The position numbers and the translations under genes were made by a program. A model generated the notes under the pieces. The model was not told the origin of the DNA and ran no database searches. It saw nothing but the letters and a program-made list of their open reading frames with translations. Below, piece after piece: positions 1 through 8,048 of a DNA stretch of 64,000 bases (its first letter is position 1; each line of letters starts with the position of its first letter). Source of the DNA: Cohnella nanjingensis (lineage in GTDB: Bacteria; Bacillota; Bacilli; Paenibacillales; Paenibacillaceae); assembly GCF_014212125.1 (NCBI RefSeq), contig NZ_JACJVP010000041.1, positions 17,764 through 81,763 on the forward strand, written 5' to 3'.

Positions 1-1
1 C

Positions 2-784
2 CTGAAGATCAACTGGGATATGATCAAGAACCGGCTCGGCGACGAACGCAACGACTATTTGGCCTACGCGGACGGACGCCTGATCGGCTACTTGGCGTTG
101 TACGTCTTCCATGACGGAGAGGCGGAGGTCAGCGCGATCGTGCACCCGGACCATCGACGTCAAGGCATATTCGCAACCTTGCTGGAGGAAGCCCGGAAGG
201 AACTGGTCGACCGGCGCATCCCGCAATTCCTCTTCATCGTAGACGAGAAGTCGTCATCCGGGCAAGCGGTCGCCCGCCGTCTCGGCACCCGCTTCGACCA
301 CTCCGAATTCAAGATGAAGACCGCGGCTGGCGAAGCCGTTCTAGCCGACACCCACCCTCTCTCGCTCACGCGCGCGACGGAGCGCGATCTGGCGGATATG
401 GCGGAGCTGGACGGCGCCTGCTTCGGTCCCGAATTCTCCGAAGTATCGGAGCGCTCGAGGCGGGACATGGATCATCCTCAGCGGCTGCACTATCTGTACC
501 GCGAAGACGGCCGGCTCATCGGCAAGGTCAATCTGAACGTCATCGAGCCGGGGCTTGGGTTTGTGTACGGCTTCTGCATCCGGCCGAACCGCCAAGGCCA
601 AGGCATCGGACGCGCTATGCTCTCCGCCCTGATGGCACGCTATCAGGATCAAGTGGACGCCTTCGCGCTCGAGGTCTTCGGGGAGAATCGACACGCCCTG
701 CGCCTGTACGAACGATGCGGCTTCCGGTTGATCTCCCAGGACGATTACTACGCGCTGCCGACCTCCGCGCAGGAGCGCCAATGA
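2..784 (+). CDS. Tandem-GNAT N-acetyltransferase (5' end outside window)
   Basis: Two GNAT acetyltransferase folds lie in one chain. Counting from the first ATG in the window (position 20), an acetyl-CoA loop RRQGIF is at residues 46-51 and a second, better one (RQGQGIGRAM) at 191-200, followed by the LYERCGF-type motif near 229-235. The reading frame is open back to the window edge, so the true start is probably upstream. Such proteins move acetyl from acetyl-CoA to an amine; the substrate cannot be read here. The stop codon overlaps the next start (ATGA), so the two genes are translationally coupled. Confidence 0.85.
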   Translation: MKINWDMIKNRLGDERNDYLAYADGRLIGYLALYVFHDGEAEVSAIVHPDHRRQGIFATLLEEARKELVDRRIPQFLFIVDEKSSSGQAVARRLGTRFDHSEFKMKTAAGEAVLADTHPLSLTRATERDLADMAELDGACFGPEFSEVSERSRRDMDHPQRLHYLYREDGRLIGKVNLNVIEPGLGFVYGFCIRPNRQGQGIGRAMLSALMARYQDQVDAFALEVFGENRHALRLYERCGFRLISQDDYYALPTSAQERQ

Positions 785-957
785 AGAACTATTCATTGCT
801 CCTCTCCGTCGGCTTGTTGGCCGTGTTCTTCTTGGCCGTCTTCCTCTCTTCCGGCCGAAGCTCGGACTTCGCGGACAGCTTAGAGTGGGCGACGAAGTTC
901 ATCTTGCCTTGGTTGTTCTTCTTCGCCTTTATCTTGATTTTCGGCAGACGAAAATAA
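781..957 (+). CDS. Small two-helix membrane protein
   Basis: A 58-residue protein starts with the ATG that overlaps the stop of the acetyltransferase gene. It has two hydrophobic segments (about residues 4-22 and 38-53) joined by a short polar stretch, and ends in a basic GRRK tail, so it should sit in the membrane. No family is recognised. The ATGA overlap and the terminator just after it indicate it is the last gene of the upstream operon. Confidence 0.6.
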   Translation: MKNYSLLLSVGLLAVFFLAVFLSSGRSSDFADSLEWATKFILPWLFFFAFILIFGRRK

Positions 958-965
958 CGGCAAAT

Positions 966-1001
966 AAAAAGGCCCGTCGCGTCGCGAGACGGGCCTTTTT
1001 T
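966..1001. terminator. Bidirectional Rho-independent terminator
   Basis: A GC-rich hairpin (arms AAGGCCCGTC and GACGGGCCTT) is flanked by an A-run on the left and a T-run on the right. It can stop the rightward acetyltransferase operon and the leftward GGDEF/HD-GYP gene. Confidence 0.9.
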
Positions 1002-1026
1002 GATCGGCGCTCTAAGCGCATGCTGC

Positions 1027-2898
1027 TCATCCCGCAAAGGAATCCCCTTCGCCATGAACCTCTTGCCGAACGGTTTCCAAGCTCGGATCCATCTTGCGCT
1101 TCATATAGGGAACGAACACTTGGACAAGCACCGGATCGAACTGGGTCCCGGAGCAGCGCTCCAGCTCGTGCAGCGCTTCTTCGAACGACTTGGTCTCCTG
1201 ATACGGCCGCTCGGTCGTCATCGCGTCGAACGAATCGATAATGCAGAGCATACGGGCCAGCCGGGGGATCTCCAGGCCTTTCAGCCCGTGAGGGTATCCT
1301 TTGCCGTCATATCGCTCGTGGTGCAGTTCGACCAACGGGACCAGCTCTTTGTACTTCCCGGTGGCGAGGACGAACTCCTTGCCCCACAGCACGTGCTTCT
1401 TGACGATCTCCCATTCTTCGTTCGTCAGCCGCGTCTTCTTGTTCAGGATATCCCGAGGGATCTCCAACTTCCCGATATCGTGAATAAGGGCACCCAGCGC
1501 CAGGACGCGGCGCTCTTCTTCGCTCAGGCGAAGCTCGTCGGCCATCTCGACTGCGTACGAGAAGACGCGCTTGGAGTGCTTGAACGTGTACACGTCCTTG
1601 GACAGGAAAATCCGGATCTGCTGTTCGATCTCGTTCATCTCGTCTTCGATGCTGATCGGCAGACTGCTCTGCTCGCCGTAGATGAGAACCGTATTTTTCC
1701 CTTTAGCCTTCGCTACGTAGAGCGCGCGGTCGGCGAGATCAACGAGCTGAGATTTGTCGTAGCTCATCTCGCTCACTTCTATGATGCCGGCCGAAAATGA
1801 GATGCAGCCGTGCGGGAGCACCTCTACGCCCTCGTATGGGGTATCGTTCACGTGTTTGCGGAGATTGTCGATGAATACTTTGGCACGGTCCTGCGCGTAA
1901 CCCGGGAGGATGATCGCGAATTCCTCTCCGCCGTACCGGGCGACGAACAACCGATCCGGTTCGCACACCTCCTTCAGCATTTGGCCGAAGAAGCCTAGCA
2001 GCTTGTCTCCCTGGGGATGGCCGTACTTGTCGTTGAACTTCTTGAAGTCGTCCAGGTCAAGCAGGGCCAAGGAAAAGGTCGTTCCGCGTTCCCGGTATTC
2101 CTTGATGAAATCCTCTAGCTTTTCCTCGAAGTAGCTATGATTGAAGAGACCCGTTCGTTGATCCTTGTTCGCTTTTTCGTTCAATTGATCGTACATGTTG
2201 AATAATTGTCTAAAAGCGTGGGAGAGCAGCATGGCAACCGCCAAGAAAAGGAACAATCCGAACGTGCGGTTATGAACAAGCAAAATCACGAGGACTAACG
2301 AGAGCAAAAGTGTGCTAAGGTAAGCGAAAAGGGCATCCGACAAGAAAATGCGCATAATTCCGAACAGGTTGCCTTTATGAACCAAATAGAGATAGAATCC
2401 CAGCGCCAATGCGTTCAGTAGAAAATAAACGATCAACGCTAGAATATAAGAATGCAGGCGGCTTATCTCGATTGTACCTAGATGGCCTCCTGTCAGCTTA
2501 AAGGCTGCGCCAGCTCCGGTGATCATGATCGTATAGGCCGAGAAATTAACGATATGCTTCCACCATAAGGTTTTGCGGTTAAAAAAGAAAGCGATCAAGA
2601 AGCCGAAGAACAGTACCGACAAAGAAAAGTCGAATCCATATACGAAAATTACCGCGAGATAGACCGACGAATCCATCGATTGAAAATTCCCGTCAGGCGG
2701 AAGTCGAAACATATAACGATCCAAAATCTGAACCGCGGCGACCAGAGCGTACACCAGTACCCAATCGTTAATCGAATAGGATAGGAAGGAGAGTCGATTA
2801 TTCGTGATAAAAAGAACAGCACCAATAAGGCAGACGAACGCAAGATAGCCGATGGTAGGTTGCTTCAATTGCCTAATCAATCTGCTGGCCACTCCCAT
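1027..2898 (-). CDS. Membrane GGDEF + HD-GYP protein (cyclic-di-GMP turnover)
   Basis: The 623-residue protein has about six to eight hydrophobic segments (residues 15-230), then a GGDEF domain (metal-binding DLDDF at 281-285, GGEEF at 323-327) and an HD-GYP domain (HDIGK at 473-477, HHERYDGKGYP at 526-536). GGDEF domains make cyclic-di-GMP from GTP and HD-GYP domains hydrolyse it; both motif sets look intact. The inhibitory RxxD site expected just before GGEEF reads CEPD, so product inhibition there is probably lost. It is the last gene of a leftward cluster with a 34-residue peptide and a DUF5317 protein, which suggests that the membrane part responds to something those proteins make or sense. 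Confidence 0.9.
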   Translation of the reverse strand: MGVASRLIRQLKQPTIGYLAFVCLIGAVLFITNNRLSFLSYSINDWVLVYALVAAVQILDRYMFRLPPDGNFQSMDSSVYLAVIFVYGFDFSLSVLFFGFLIAFFFNRKTLWWKHIVNFSAYTIMITGAGAAFKLTGGHLGTIEISRLHSYILALIVYFLLNALALGFYLYLVHKGNLFGIMRIFLSDALFAYLSTLLLSLVLVILLVHNRTFGLFLFLAVAMLLSHAFRQLFNMYDQLNEKANKDQRTGLFNHSYFEEKLEDFIKEYRERGTTFSLALLDLDDFKKFNDKYGHPQGDKLLGFFGQMLKEVCEPDRLFVARYGGEEFAIILPGYAQDRAKVFIDNLRKHVNDTPYEGVEVLPHGCISFSAGIIEVSEMSYDKSQLVDLADRALYVAKAKGKNTVLIYGEQSSLPISIEDEMNEIEQQIRIFLSKDVYTFKHSKRVFSYAVEMADELRLSEEERRVLALGALIHDIGKLEIPRDILNKKTRLTNEEWEIVKKHVLWGKEFVLATGKYKELVPLVELHHERYDGKGYPHGLKGLEIPRLARMLCIIDSFDAMTTERPYQETKSFEEALHELERCSGTQFDPVLVQVFVPYMKRKMDPSLETVRQEVHGEGDSFAG

Positions 2899-2941
2899 TC
2901 AGGCTCCGACCTTTCACAAATTCGAATCAAATAAAACAAAG

Positions 2942-2964
2942 GAAACAGGATGGCCCTGTTCCCC
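2942..2964 (-). promoter_or_regulatory. Hairpin between small peptide and GGDEF/HD-GYP gene
   Basis: Imperfect inverted repeat (GGAAACAGG with CCTGTTCC on the + strand) in the leader just upstream of the GGDEF/HD-GYP start. It lacks a T-run, so it is a candidate processing or attenuation structure, not a clear terminator. Confidence 0.35.
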
Positions 2965-3014
2965 GTCCTTACCTATGATATTCGATGTGATATCAAAAAA
3001 TCCTACTAGGTTTG

Positions 3015-3119
3015 TTAACCAAGCTTCCAACCGGACGTCAGCGCTACGACAACGGAAGCTACGATTAGTGCGTTGATGACGATACGACCAATTTTGATAC
3101 CTTCGAACGATTTTTTCAT
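3015..3119 (-). CDS. 34-residue cationic/hydrophobic peptide
   Basis: A 34-codon gene starts with ATG at 3119, eight bases after a clear AGGAG site. The peptide has a basic head (MKKSFEGIKIGR), a hydrophobic core (about residues 13-28, rich in V, A, I, L) and ends TSGWKLG. This looks like a signal peptide or a single membrane anchor. It lies between the DUF5317 gene and the GGDEF/HD-GYP gene on the same strand, so it is probably cotranscribed. It has no Cys and does not match AgrD-type autoinducers I know. It may be a membrane-embedded partner or a secreted signal; function unknown. Confidence 0.65.
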   Translation of the reverse strand: MKKSFEGIKIGRIVINALIVASVVVALTSGWKLG

Positions 3120-3164
3120 TTGACATTCTCCTTTTTATTGTTTAATAGTATGGACGAATCTATG

Positions 3165-3746
3165 TTATTTTGTTTGCACAAATGATGCTCTCACTTTGTT
3201 CTTCAACATGACGCTCTGCAAATACAGGAAGATGCCCACATTCATCACGACGTCGCCGATGCTGATGACTTGCGTTCGCGGATATGGCGGGGCTATCGGA
3301 ATGATATCCCCCAGAAACGACAAGCGGGTAGAGTCGTCCAGCGCGTAATGCTTGGCGGCGCCAACGCCATCCTTCAGCATTTGCGTGTAGATCGGATCAA
3401 GGACTGCCGCGGCATCCAGAGATACCGGCATTCGGCCGCCGTTCACCAGCATAACGAGGAAGTTCATCGCCACCCCGATGAAGATAATCCAGATGCCGCT
3501 CTCCTTGCGGTTGAGCCACAGCACATAGAGCCCAACGACGTAAACCGCCATAAACAACCAGCCGCTGTACTGCCCCACAAACGAAACGCGATCTTGGATC
3601 GAAAAGACAATCAACTGTACGGCTAGCAAAGCGGGGAAAATCCATCCGCCTCGAATGCGGATCTGCGAGAGCGCGACAAGCCCGGGGCGCCAGCCGGCGC
3701 GCAAGAGCCCGATGATGAGCCCGATTACGATCCCATCGTAGACCAT
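3165..3746 (-). CDS. DUF5317 family membrane protein
   Basis: The 193-residue protein has several hydrophobic segments, begins MVYDGIVIGLIIGLLRAG as DUF5317 proteins do, and carries the family-like NGGRMPVS and LGDIIPIAPPYP stretches. The biochemical role is not known. It starts 33 bases after the small HTH gene and is followed by the 34-residue peptide and the GGDEF/HD-GYP gene, so the four genes form a likely leftward operon. Context suggests it works with the cyclic-di-GMP enzyme. Confidence 0.75.
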   Translation of the reverse strand: MVYDGIVIGLIIGLLRAGWRPGLVALSQIRIRGGWIFPALLAVQLIVFSIQDRVSFVGQYSGWLFMAVYVVGLYVLWLNRKESGIWIIFIGVAMNFLVMLVNGGRMPVSLDAAAVLDPIYTQMLKDGVGAAKHYALDDSTRLSFLGDIIPIAPPYPRTQVISIGDVVMNVGIFLYLQSVMLKNKVRASFVQTK

Positions 3747-3779
3747 CTGCTTAATTCCCTTCTCTACTCCGGAGATGGA

Positions 3780-3959
3780 TTAGATCGCCATCGAGCGGAC
3801 CGTGCCCGGCTTCGGTTGATCCTTCGTCAGAATGTACGTCTTGCCGAACTTCCTGCAGCGTACCTTGCCCTCTCGACACCATCTCTTCACGTGATCTTGG
3901 TGAACGCCCCATAGCTTTGAAGCTTCTTCGGTAGTCATAATCTGAGTTAGTGGGTCCAA
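3780..3959 (-). CDS. Small helix-turn-helix protein
   Basis: A 59-residue protein is read from a TTG start at 3959, eleven bases after AGGAGG; an in-frame ATG at 3938 would give 52 residues but has no nearby ribosome site. The core TTEEASKLWGVHQDHVKRW is a typical excisionase/MerR-like winged helix, followed by basic CREGKVRCRKFGKTYIL. It is likely a DNA-binding protein. It lies first in the cluster with DUF5317 and the GGDEF/HD-GYP protein, but small proteins of this kind are also common alone. Confidence 0.7.
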   Translation of the reverse strand: MDPLTQIMTTEEASKLWGVHQDHVKRWCREGKVRCRKFGKTYILTKDQPKPGTVRSMAI

Positions 3960-4294
3960 GTCTAGGTCGTCCTCCTCATGCGGGTCATGCTAGCATTCGG
4001 GATAGGGGATGATCTACCAACATTTTCTAACTTCCTGACATGATTATAGAATGTCCGACATCGGACGTCAACAGATTTCGAGAAATATTTTCCAACTTTT
4101 TTTCATAGAGCCATGGATAGGAAGATTGGAATGATTCGAAGTGGCTGCTTTGCCGCCAAATGTCGCCTCAAATAGCGGTCCGTCGCCGATTCCGGATGTT
4201 TGGCGAGTTCGGTCGGACCCCCTCGAAGATGACCCTCCGGCCTTCGGCCCCCGCTACCGTTCTCCTATCGAACCTTTGAGCGTTGATTTTTGTC
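3960..4294. other. Intergenic stretch without a supported gene
   Basis: Contains the AT-rich probable promoter region of the small HTH gene (about 4020-4110) and otherwise nothing I can name. The + strand reading frame at 4141-4359 looks like a shadow because it runs through the terminator and into the opposite gene. Confidence 0.5.
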
Positions 4295-4323
4295 CAAAAG
4301 AAAAACCGCCCAATGCGGCGGTT
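4295..4323 (-). terminator. Rho-independent terminator
   Basis: Hairpin with arms AACCGCC / GGCGGTT followed, on the minus strand, by a T-rich run. It directly follows the stop codon of the 73-residue gene. Confidence 0.85.
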
Positions 4324-4544
4324 CATTCTTCTATTACTTGTGCATTTTTCCCCTCATGATAGTCTTCCCAAAGCGGGCTGATGTATTTCTCTAATGTTTT
4401 TACGACGTCATCTCTTCGGCTCTCTTCGATATTTACAGTGTCATTTGAAATATCATTTCTAATTCGTATGAGCACAAATAAAGGAGGTAATGCTACCTCA
4501 CGGAGAGCCTTAATCATGTTTTCTTCTTGTGGCGTAATATCCAT
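4323..4544 (-). CDS. Hypothetical 73-residue protein downstream of Fic
   Basis: The acidic 73-residue protein begins MDITPQEENMIKALREVALP and has normal coding composition, an AAAGGA-type ribosome site about 13 bases upstream, and a good terminator at its end. It lies about 200 bases downstream of the Fic gene on the same strand. I recognise no family. It could be a separate gene or a small partner of Fic; the Fic protein already carries its own inhibitory helix, so this need not be an antitoxin. Confidence 0.55.
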   Translation of the reverse strand: MDITPQEENMIKALREVALPPLFVLIRIRNDISNDTVNIEESRRDDVVKTLEKYISPLWEDYHEGKNAQVIEE

Positions 4545-4563
4545 AACGTATCTTTTTTCCTTT

Positions 4564-4757
4564 CTAGCAGATTATACAAATATTATAAACCCTGACAACA
4601 GTGTTAGGGTCAAGCCTGGTTGGACGAAAGATGGGTTGAGCATCCGCCCAAGCTCGCCCACGATGACGCGAGGGGTGCTGGCTCGTGCACCGAACTTCAA
4701 GGCTGTCCCACCATGTCCCCGATCTCGAACGATCCAATACCGCGGATGCCAGGCGAT
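4564..4757 (-). other. Possible gene remnant after the Fic gene
   Basis: Directly after the Fic stop codon the same minus-strand frame stays open to about 4566 and encodes a basic stretch including KFGARASTPRVIVGELG. It has no convincing start. It may be a leftover of another gene or chance; nothing further can be said. Confidence 0.2.
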
Positions 4758-5501
4758 TCACACCGATAGCATGACTTCGAGATTGTGTTTCACTTCAGCA
4801 GCAATCAAGTCCATGATCGGCTGGAGATCCCCATGATCAGCCTTCTCCAAAGCGGTGTAGTAGATGTCACGGTTTTCATTCCTAATAATCGCAGGCGGGT
4901 AACCTGTCTTCATCAGGATGACATTCATCGCAAGCCGACTTACTCTGCCGTTCCCGTCATTGAAGGGATGTATAGCTGTTAATTTATGGTGGAATACTGC
5001 CGCCAGTTCTATGGGGTGCATCGCATTCCTCATACCGTCATACCACTGAATTAATGCTTCCATTTCAGATGTGACATGAATAGCAGGGGTATAATGATGA
5101 ATAACGCCTGACAAGGTTAGAACGTGGTTATCTTCTTTCTTGTACTCGCCCGGTGAAAAATCGATATCTCGGACGCCTTGAAAGAGAATCGCATGGAATT
5201 CCTTAATCATTCCTTCAGTCAATTCCCTTTGCTCGATACCTTCTCGCAAGAAGTCGATTGCTTCGGCATGGTTAACAATCTCAAGATGCTCTCGGAGCGA
5301 TTTGCCCTTGACCGTGAGACCTTCCCGTAGGAAAAATGCGGTCTCTTGAATGGTAAAGGTGTTTCCCTCTATGGCGTTCGAATGATACGTCCATTCTTCG
5401 CGGAACTTTTGAGCGAGTGTATTCATGATGTCCGGATGAAGCGGGCGCCGCGCATCCACTAGTTTGCGCATTGCGTCAATTTTCTCGAACATATATTTCA
5501 C
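4758..5501 (-). CDS. Fic/DOC family protein, class II (own inhibitory helix)
   Basis: The 247-residue protein carries the complete Fic active-site motif HPFNDGNGRVSR at residues 178-189, which in this family transfers AMP (or a related group) from a nucleotide to a hydroxyl of a target protein. An N-terminal SNAIEGN at 41-47 matches the inhibitory helix motif of class II Fic proteins, whose Glu blocks ATP binding in cis, so the protein should be autoinhibited and may also remove AMP. The target is unknown. A 73-residue gene lies downstream on the same strand. Confidence 0.88.
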   Translation of the reverse strand: MKYMFEKIDAMRKLVDARRPLHPDIMNTLAQKFREEWTYHSNAIEGNTFTIQETAFFLREGLTVKGKSLREHLEIVNHAEAIDFLREGIEQRELTEGMIKEFHAILFQGVRDIDFSPGEYKKEDNHVLTLSGVIHHYTPAIHVTSEMEALIQWYDGMRNAMHPIELAAVFHHKLTAIHPFNDGNGRVSRLAMNVILMKTGYPPAIIRNENRDIYYTALEKADHGDLQPIMDLIAAEVKHNLEVMLSV

Positions 5502-5844
5502 TATTCCTTCCGCATACTGTTCTATTCTTCATTATATCAGAAGCACATCCGATAAATACGCTATTCCACACGAGGTGGATTGATATTCCCGGATATCTCG
5601 CGCTGTTGGCGGTTACTCGTAATCTGTCGATAGGTCCACCCTTCTTCTACATGTAAACGCACAGCCTCTTTCTATCACTTCCGAATAGAAATTTGAACTT
5701 TTGTCCCAAAGTCGCCATAAAAATGCACCCCTTAGAAATCATCGGAATAACCGGGGGTTGTTCCAATGTCTATTCTAAGAGGTGCACCTCACGGGCAGCC
5801 AGGCTTTCTGAGTCGACCGATGAGTTGGAGAAGCGTCGGCGCCG
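5502..5844. other. Intergenic stretch with nested palindrome
   Basis: No supported gene. The right part (5726-5795) holds a nested inverted repeat described separately. On the minus strand, just after it, a short frame reads MATLGQKFKFLFGSDRKR, then runs to a stop; it may be a fragment of a mobile element. Confidence 0.4.
5729..5794. repeat. Nested inverted repeat
   Basis: Outer arms GCACCCCTTAGAA and TTCTAAGAGGTGC pair over 13 bases with one G-U; an inner hairpin (GGAATAACC / GGTTGTTCC) lies between them. It can act as a terminator for the leftward genes at the end of the ugp operon, or may be the end of a lost insertion element. Confidence 0.5.
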
Positions 5845-6621
5845 TTAAACCGCTGCGATGCGATCCGACGCCCGCCTGCGCAGCGCCGGCAGAATGTCGT
5901 TGACCGTCATTAGCGAGACGCCGCAGGACAGCGCGTAATCCACTTGCTCCTCGTCGTCGGGGCAGTAACACCAGGCCAGCAGCCCTAGGCTGCGCATCTG
6001 CGCGACGAGCTCGGACGTCAGCAGCTTCATCGGCAGGCCGACCGCCCACATTTTCGCGTAGGTGCCGGCCTCCCCATGCTCGAAATTCGACATGAGCGCC
6101 GCGGGAAATCCCTGCGTCTTCACGCCGTGCACTTCGTGCAGATAGGCGATGATGCCGGCATCGAAGCAGGTGAACACGCATCGCGCGAGGAGTCCGGAAG
6201 CCTCCAGCATCGGGACGACCTTGTCCGCGATTGCCCGCGCCTGCTCGCTCGGCTTGATCTCCACGTTCAGCAGCGTATCCGGATAAGCCGCCATCAGCTC
6301 GCACAGCTCCGCGAACGTCGGGATGCGCAAGCCTTCGAACGACCGCCCGAACCAGCCGCCGGCATCTAGCCTTTTCAGCTCCGCGAGGGTTAATTCATTC
6401 ACGCTCCCCGTGCCGTCGGTCGTGCGGTCGACCGTATCGTCATGGATGACTACGGTGACGCCATCCTTGGACATCCGCAGGTCGAACTCCAGCATATCGA
6501 CGCCCCGCTTCAACGCTTCCTCGAACGCCAGCAGCGTATTCTCGGGATAGGCCGCTTTGTAGCCCCGATGGCCTGCCACGACGATTCGCGATTCGTCGGT
6601 CAGACGTTCTATGGTCGCCAT
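5845..6621 (-). CDS. ugpQ: Glycerophosphodiester phosphodiesterase
   Basis: The 258-residue protein has the GDPD catalytic set: HRG at 18-20, EFD at 45-47 (metal ligands), HDD at 60-62 and a second metal-side EIK at 121-123. It should hydrolyse deacylated phospholipids (glycerophosphodiesters) to glycerol phosphate and an alcohol. There is no signal peptide, so it acts in the cytoplasm. It starts 23 bases after the binding-protein gene and is the last gene of the leftward ugp operon, which fits a path of import followed by hydrolysis. The symbol follows that role; the exact substrate is inferred. Confidence 0.9.
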   Translation of the reverse strand: MATIERLTDESRIVVAGHRGYKAAYPENTLLAFEEALKRGVDMLEFDLRMSKDGVTVVIHDDTVDRTTDGTGSVNELTLAELKRLDAGGWFGRSFEGLRIPTFAELCELMAAYPDTLLNVEIKPSEQARAIADKVVPMLEASGLLARCVFTCFDAGIIAYLHEVHGVKTQGFPAALMSNFEHGEAGTYAKMWAVGLPMKLLTSELVAQMRSLGLLAWCYCPDDEEQVDYALSCGVSLMTVNDILPALRRRASDRIAAV

Positions 6622-6644
6622 GCTTGTCGCCTCCGATCGGTCTC

Positions 6645-7991
6645 TTATTGGTTAAGGATGCGGTCCGCTTCCTTCTTGAATGTCGCCAGCGTGCTCTTGA
6701 TATCCTTGCTGTCATACATAATCGCTTCGATCGCCGAGAAGAACTCGTGCATGACTTCGGGCCAAGCGACGTCCATGTTCGTGTCCACGGCATACTGCAG
6801 CTGATCGTAGGCGACCTTGCGGTTCGGCTCCTTCGCCCACAGATCCTTGATCTCCTGGGAATCGACCATCGCCTTCGTGAACGGCAGATACCCCGACTGC
6901 ACGATGAACTGCTGGGCGCCCTGCGGATCGGTATCCATCCAGCGGATGAACTCCCATGCGGCATCCTTGTTCTTCGAACCGGACAGGATCGTGACGTTCG
7001 CGCCGCCCGTCGGGTTGGCGTATTCTTGATCCTTCGGCAGGAACGCCGTCACGTAGTCGAAGTTGACGGCTTCCATCAGGCCGCCGATGGAGCCTGTCGA
7101 TTGATACATCATCGCGACCTTGCCTTCGGTGAACATCTTGTTGACGATGTTGCCGGAATCCTGCTGCGGCGGATAGTAGAAGGCGCCGGCATTCTGCAGG
7201 TCCTTCAGGTAGGCGAATACTTTCTCCCCGACGCCGTTGTCGATGAAGTCCACCGACGTCTTGTCGTCGTTGAAGAACTTGCCGCCGGCTTGGGTGATCA
7301 TCGCGAGCTGGTACCAGGTATCATAAGGCATCGTCAGGCCGTATTGTCCTTTGCCCTTGTCCGCCAGCGCGTTCGCGGCCGTCTTCAGCTCGTCCCACGT
7401 CTTCGGGACGGAGAGCCCCTTTGCGTCGAGCAGCGTCTTGTTCACGTGCAGGATGGGCGTCGAACGGTTCAGCGGCAGCGATACCAGCTTGTTATCGAAG
7501 TACGAGTGGCCCATGAGGCCCGCGGTAAAGTCGTCCGGGCTCATGCCCGACTTGTCCAGATAGGGCTTCATGTCCTCCAGCACATCCGAGTCGGCGAACA
7601 TCTGCACGTATGCCCGCTCCAGCATGCTGACGTCCGGCGCGGTGTTCGACGCGATCGCCTGCTGCAGCTTCGTCACCGTCTCGTCGTAGCCGCCTTGGAA
7701 CGTGCCGACCACCTCGATATCCGGGTGCGAGTCGTTGAAGCGCTTGATGAGCGCGTCCATGTATTCGCCGTTCTTGCCGCCTAGGGAATGCCAGAACTGC
7801 ACCGTCGTCTTGCCGCCTCCAGTTGCTTCCGCGGACGGCGAAGCCGATGCGGACGCGCTTGCGCTGGGCGAGCTCGATGCCCCCTGGTTCGCATCGTTCG
7901 GCGCCGCGTTGTTGCCATTGCCTCCGCCGCAGCCGGCGAGTACCCCCATTAACGCTGTTGCGGCCAATACCCCGCGAATCTTGTTTGCCAC
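6645..7991 (-). CDS. ugpB: Extracellular solute-binding lipoprotein of Ugp-type importer
   Basis: The 448-residue protein has a lipoprotein signal ending LAGC (Cys21) and a Ser/Ala/Pro-rich tether (about residues 35-58) before a family 1 solute-binding domain. It starts at GTG, seven bases after GGAGGGG. It would be anchored outside the membrane and deliver ligand to the two permeases encoded upstream. The neighbouring phosphodiesterase and glycerol-1-phosphate dehydrogenase point to glycerol phosphate or glycerophosphodiesters as ligand, but binding proteins of sugars look much the same, so the symbol rests on context. Confidence 0.8.
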   Translation of the reverse strand: MANKIRGVLAATALMGVLAGCGGGNGNNAAPNDANQGASSSPSASASASASPSAEATGGGKTTVQFWHSLGGKNGEYMDALIKRFNDSHPDIEVVGTFQGGYDETVTKLQQAIASNTAPDVSMLERAYVQMFADSDVLEDMKPYLDKSGMSPDDFTAGLMGHSYFDNKLVSLPLNRSTPILHVNKTLLDAKGLSVPKTWDELKTAANALADKGKGQYGLTMPYDTWYQLAMITQAGGKFFNDDKTSVDFIDNGVGEKVFAYLKDLQNAGAFYYPPQQDSGNIVNKMFTEGKVAMMYQSTGSIGGLMEAVNFDYVTAFLPKDQEYANPTGGANVTILSGSKNKDAAWEFIRWMDTDPQGAQQFIVQSGYLPFTKAMVDSQEIKDLWAKEPNRKVAYDQLQYAVDTNMDVAWPEVMHEFFSAIEAIMYDSKDIKSTLATFKKEADRILNQ

Positions 7992-8048
7992 TTTTGAACC
8001 CCTCCATGAATGTTAATTCGGATCTCTATGCCAAGGGATCTCGCCGAT

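Noticed and set aside
1000..1800. Open frame on the + strand opposite the GGDEF/HD-GYP gene
   Set aside because: It is antisense to clear catalytic motifs, has no ribosome site, and its composition fits a shadow of a GC-rich gene.
6624..7784. Long + frame opposite the ugpB-like gene
   Set aside because: Pure antisense shadow; Arg/Val/His-rich, no start context.
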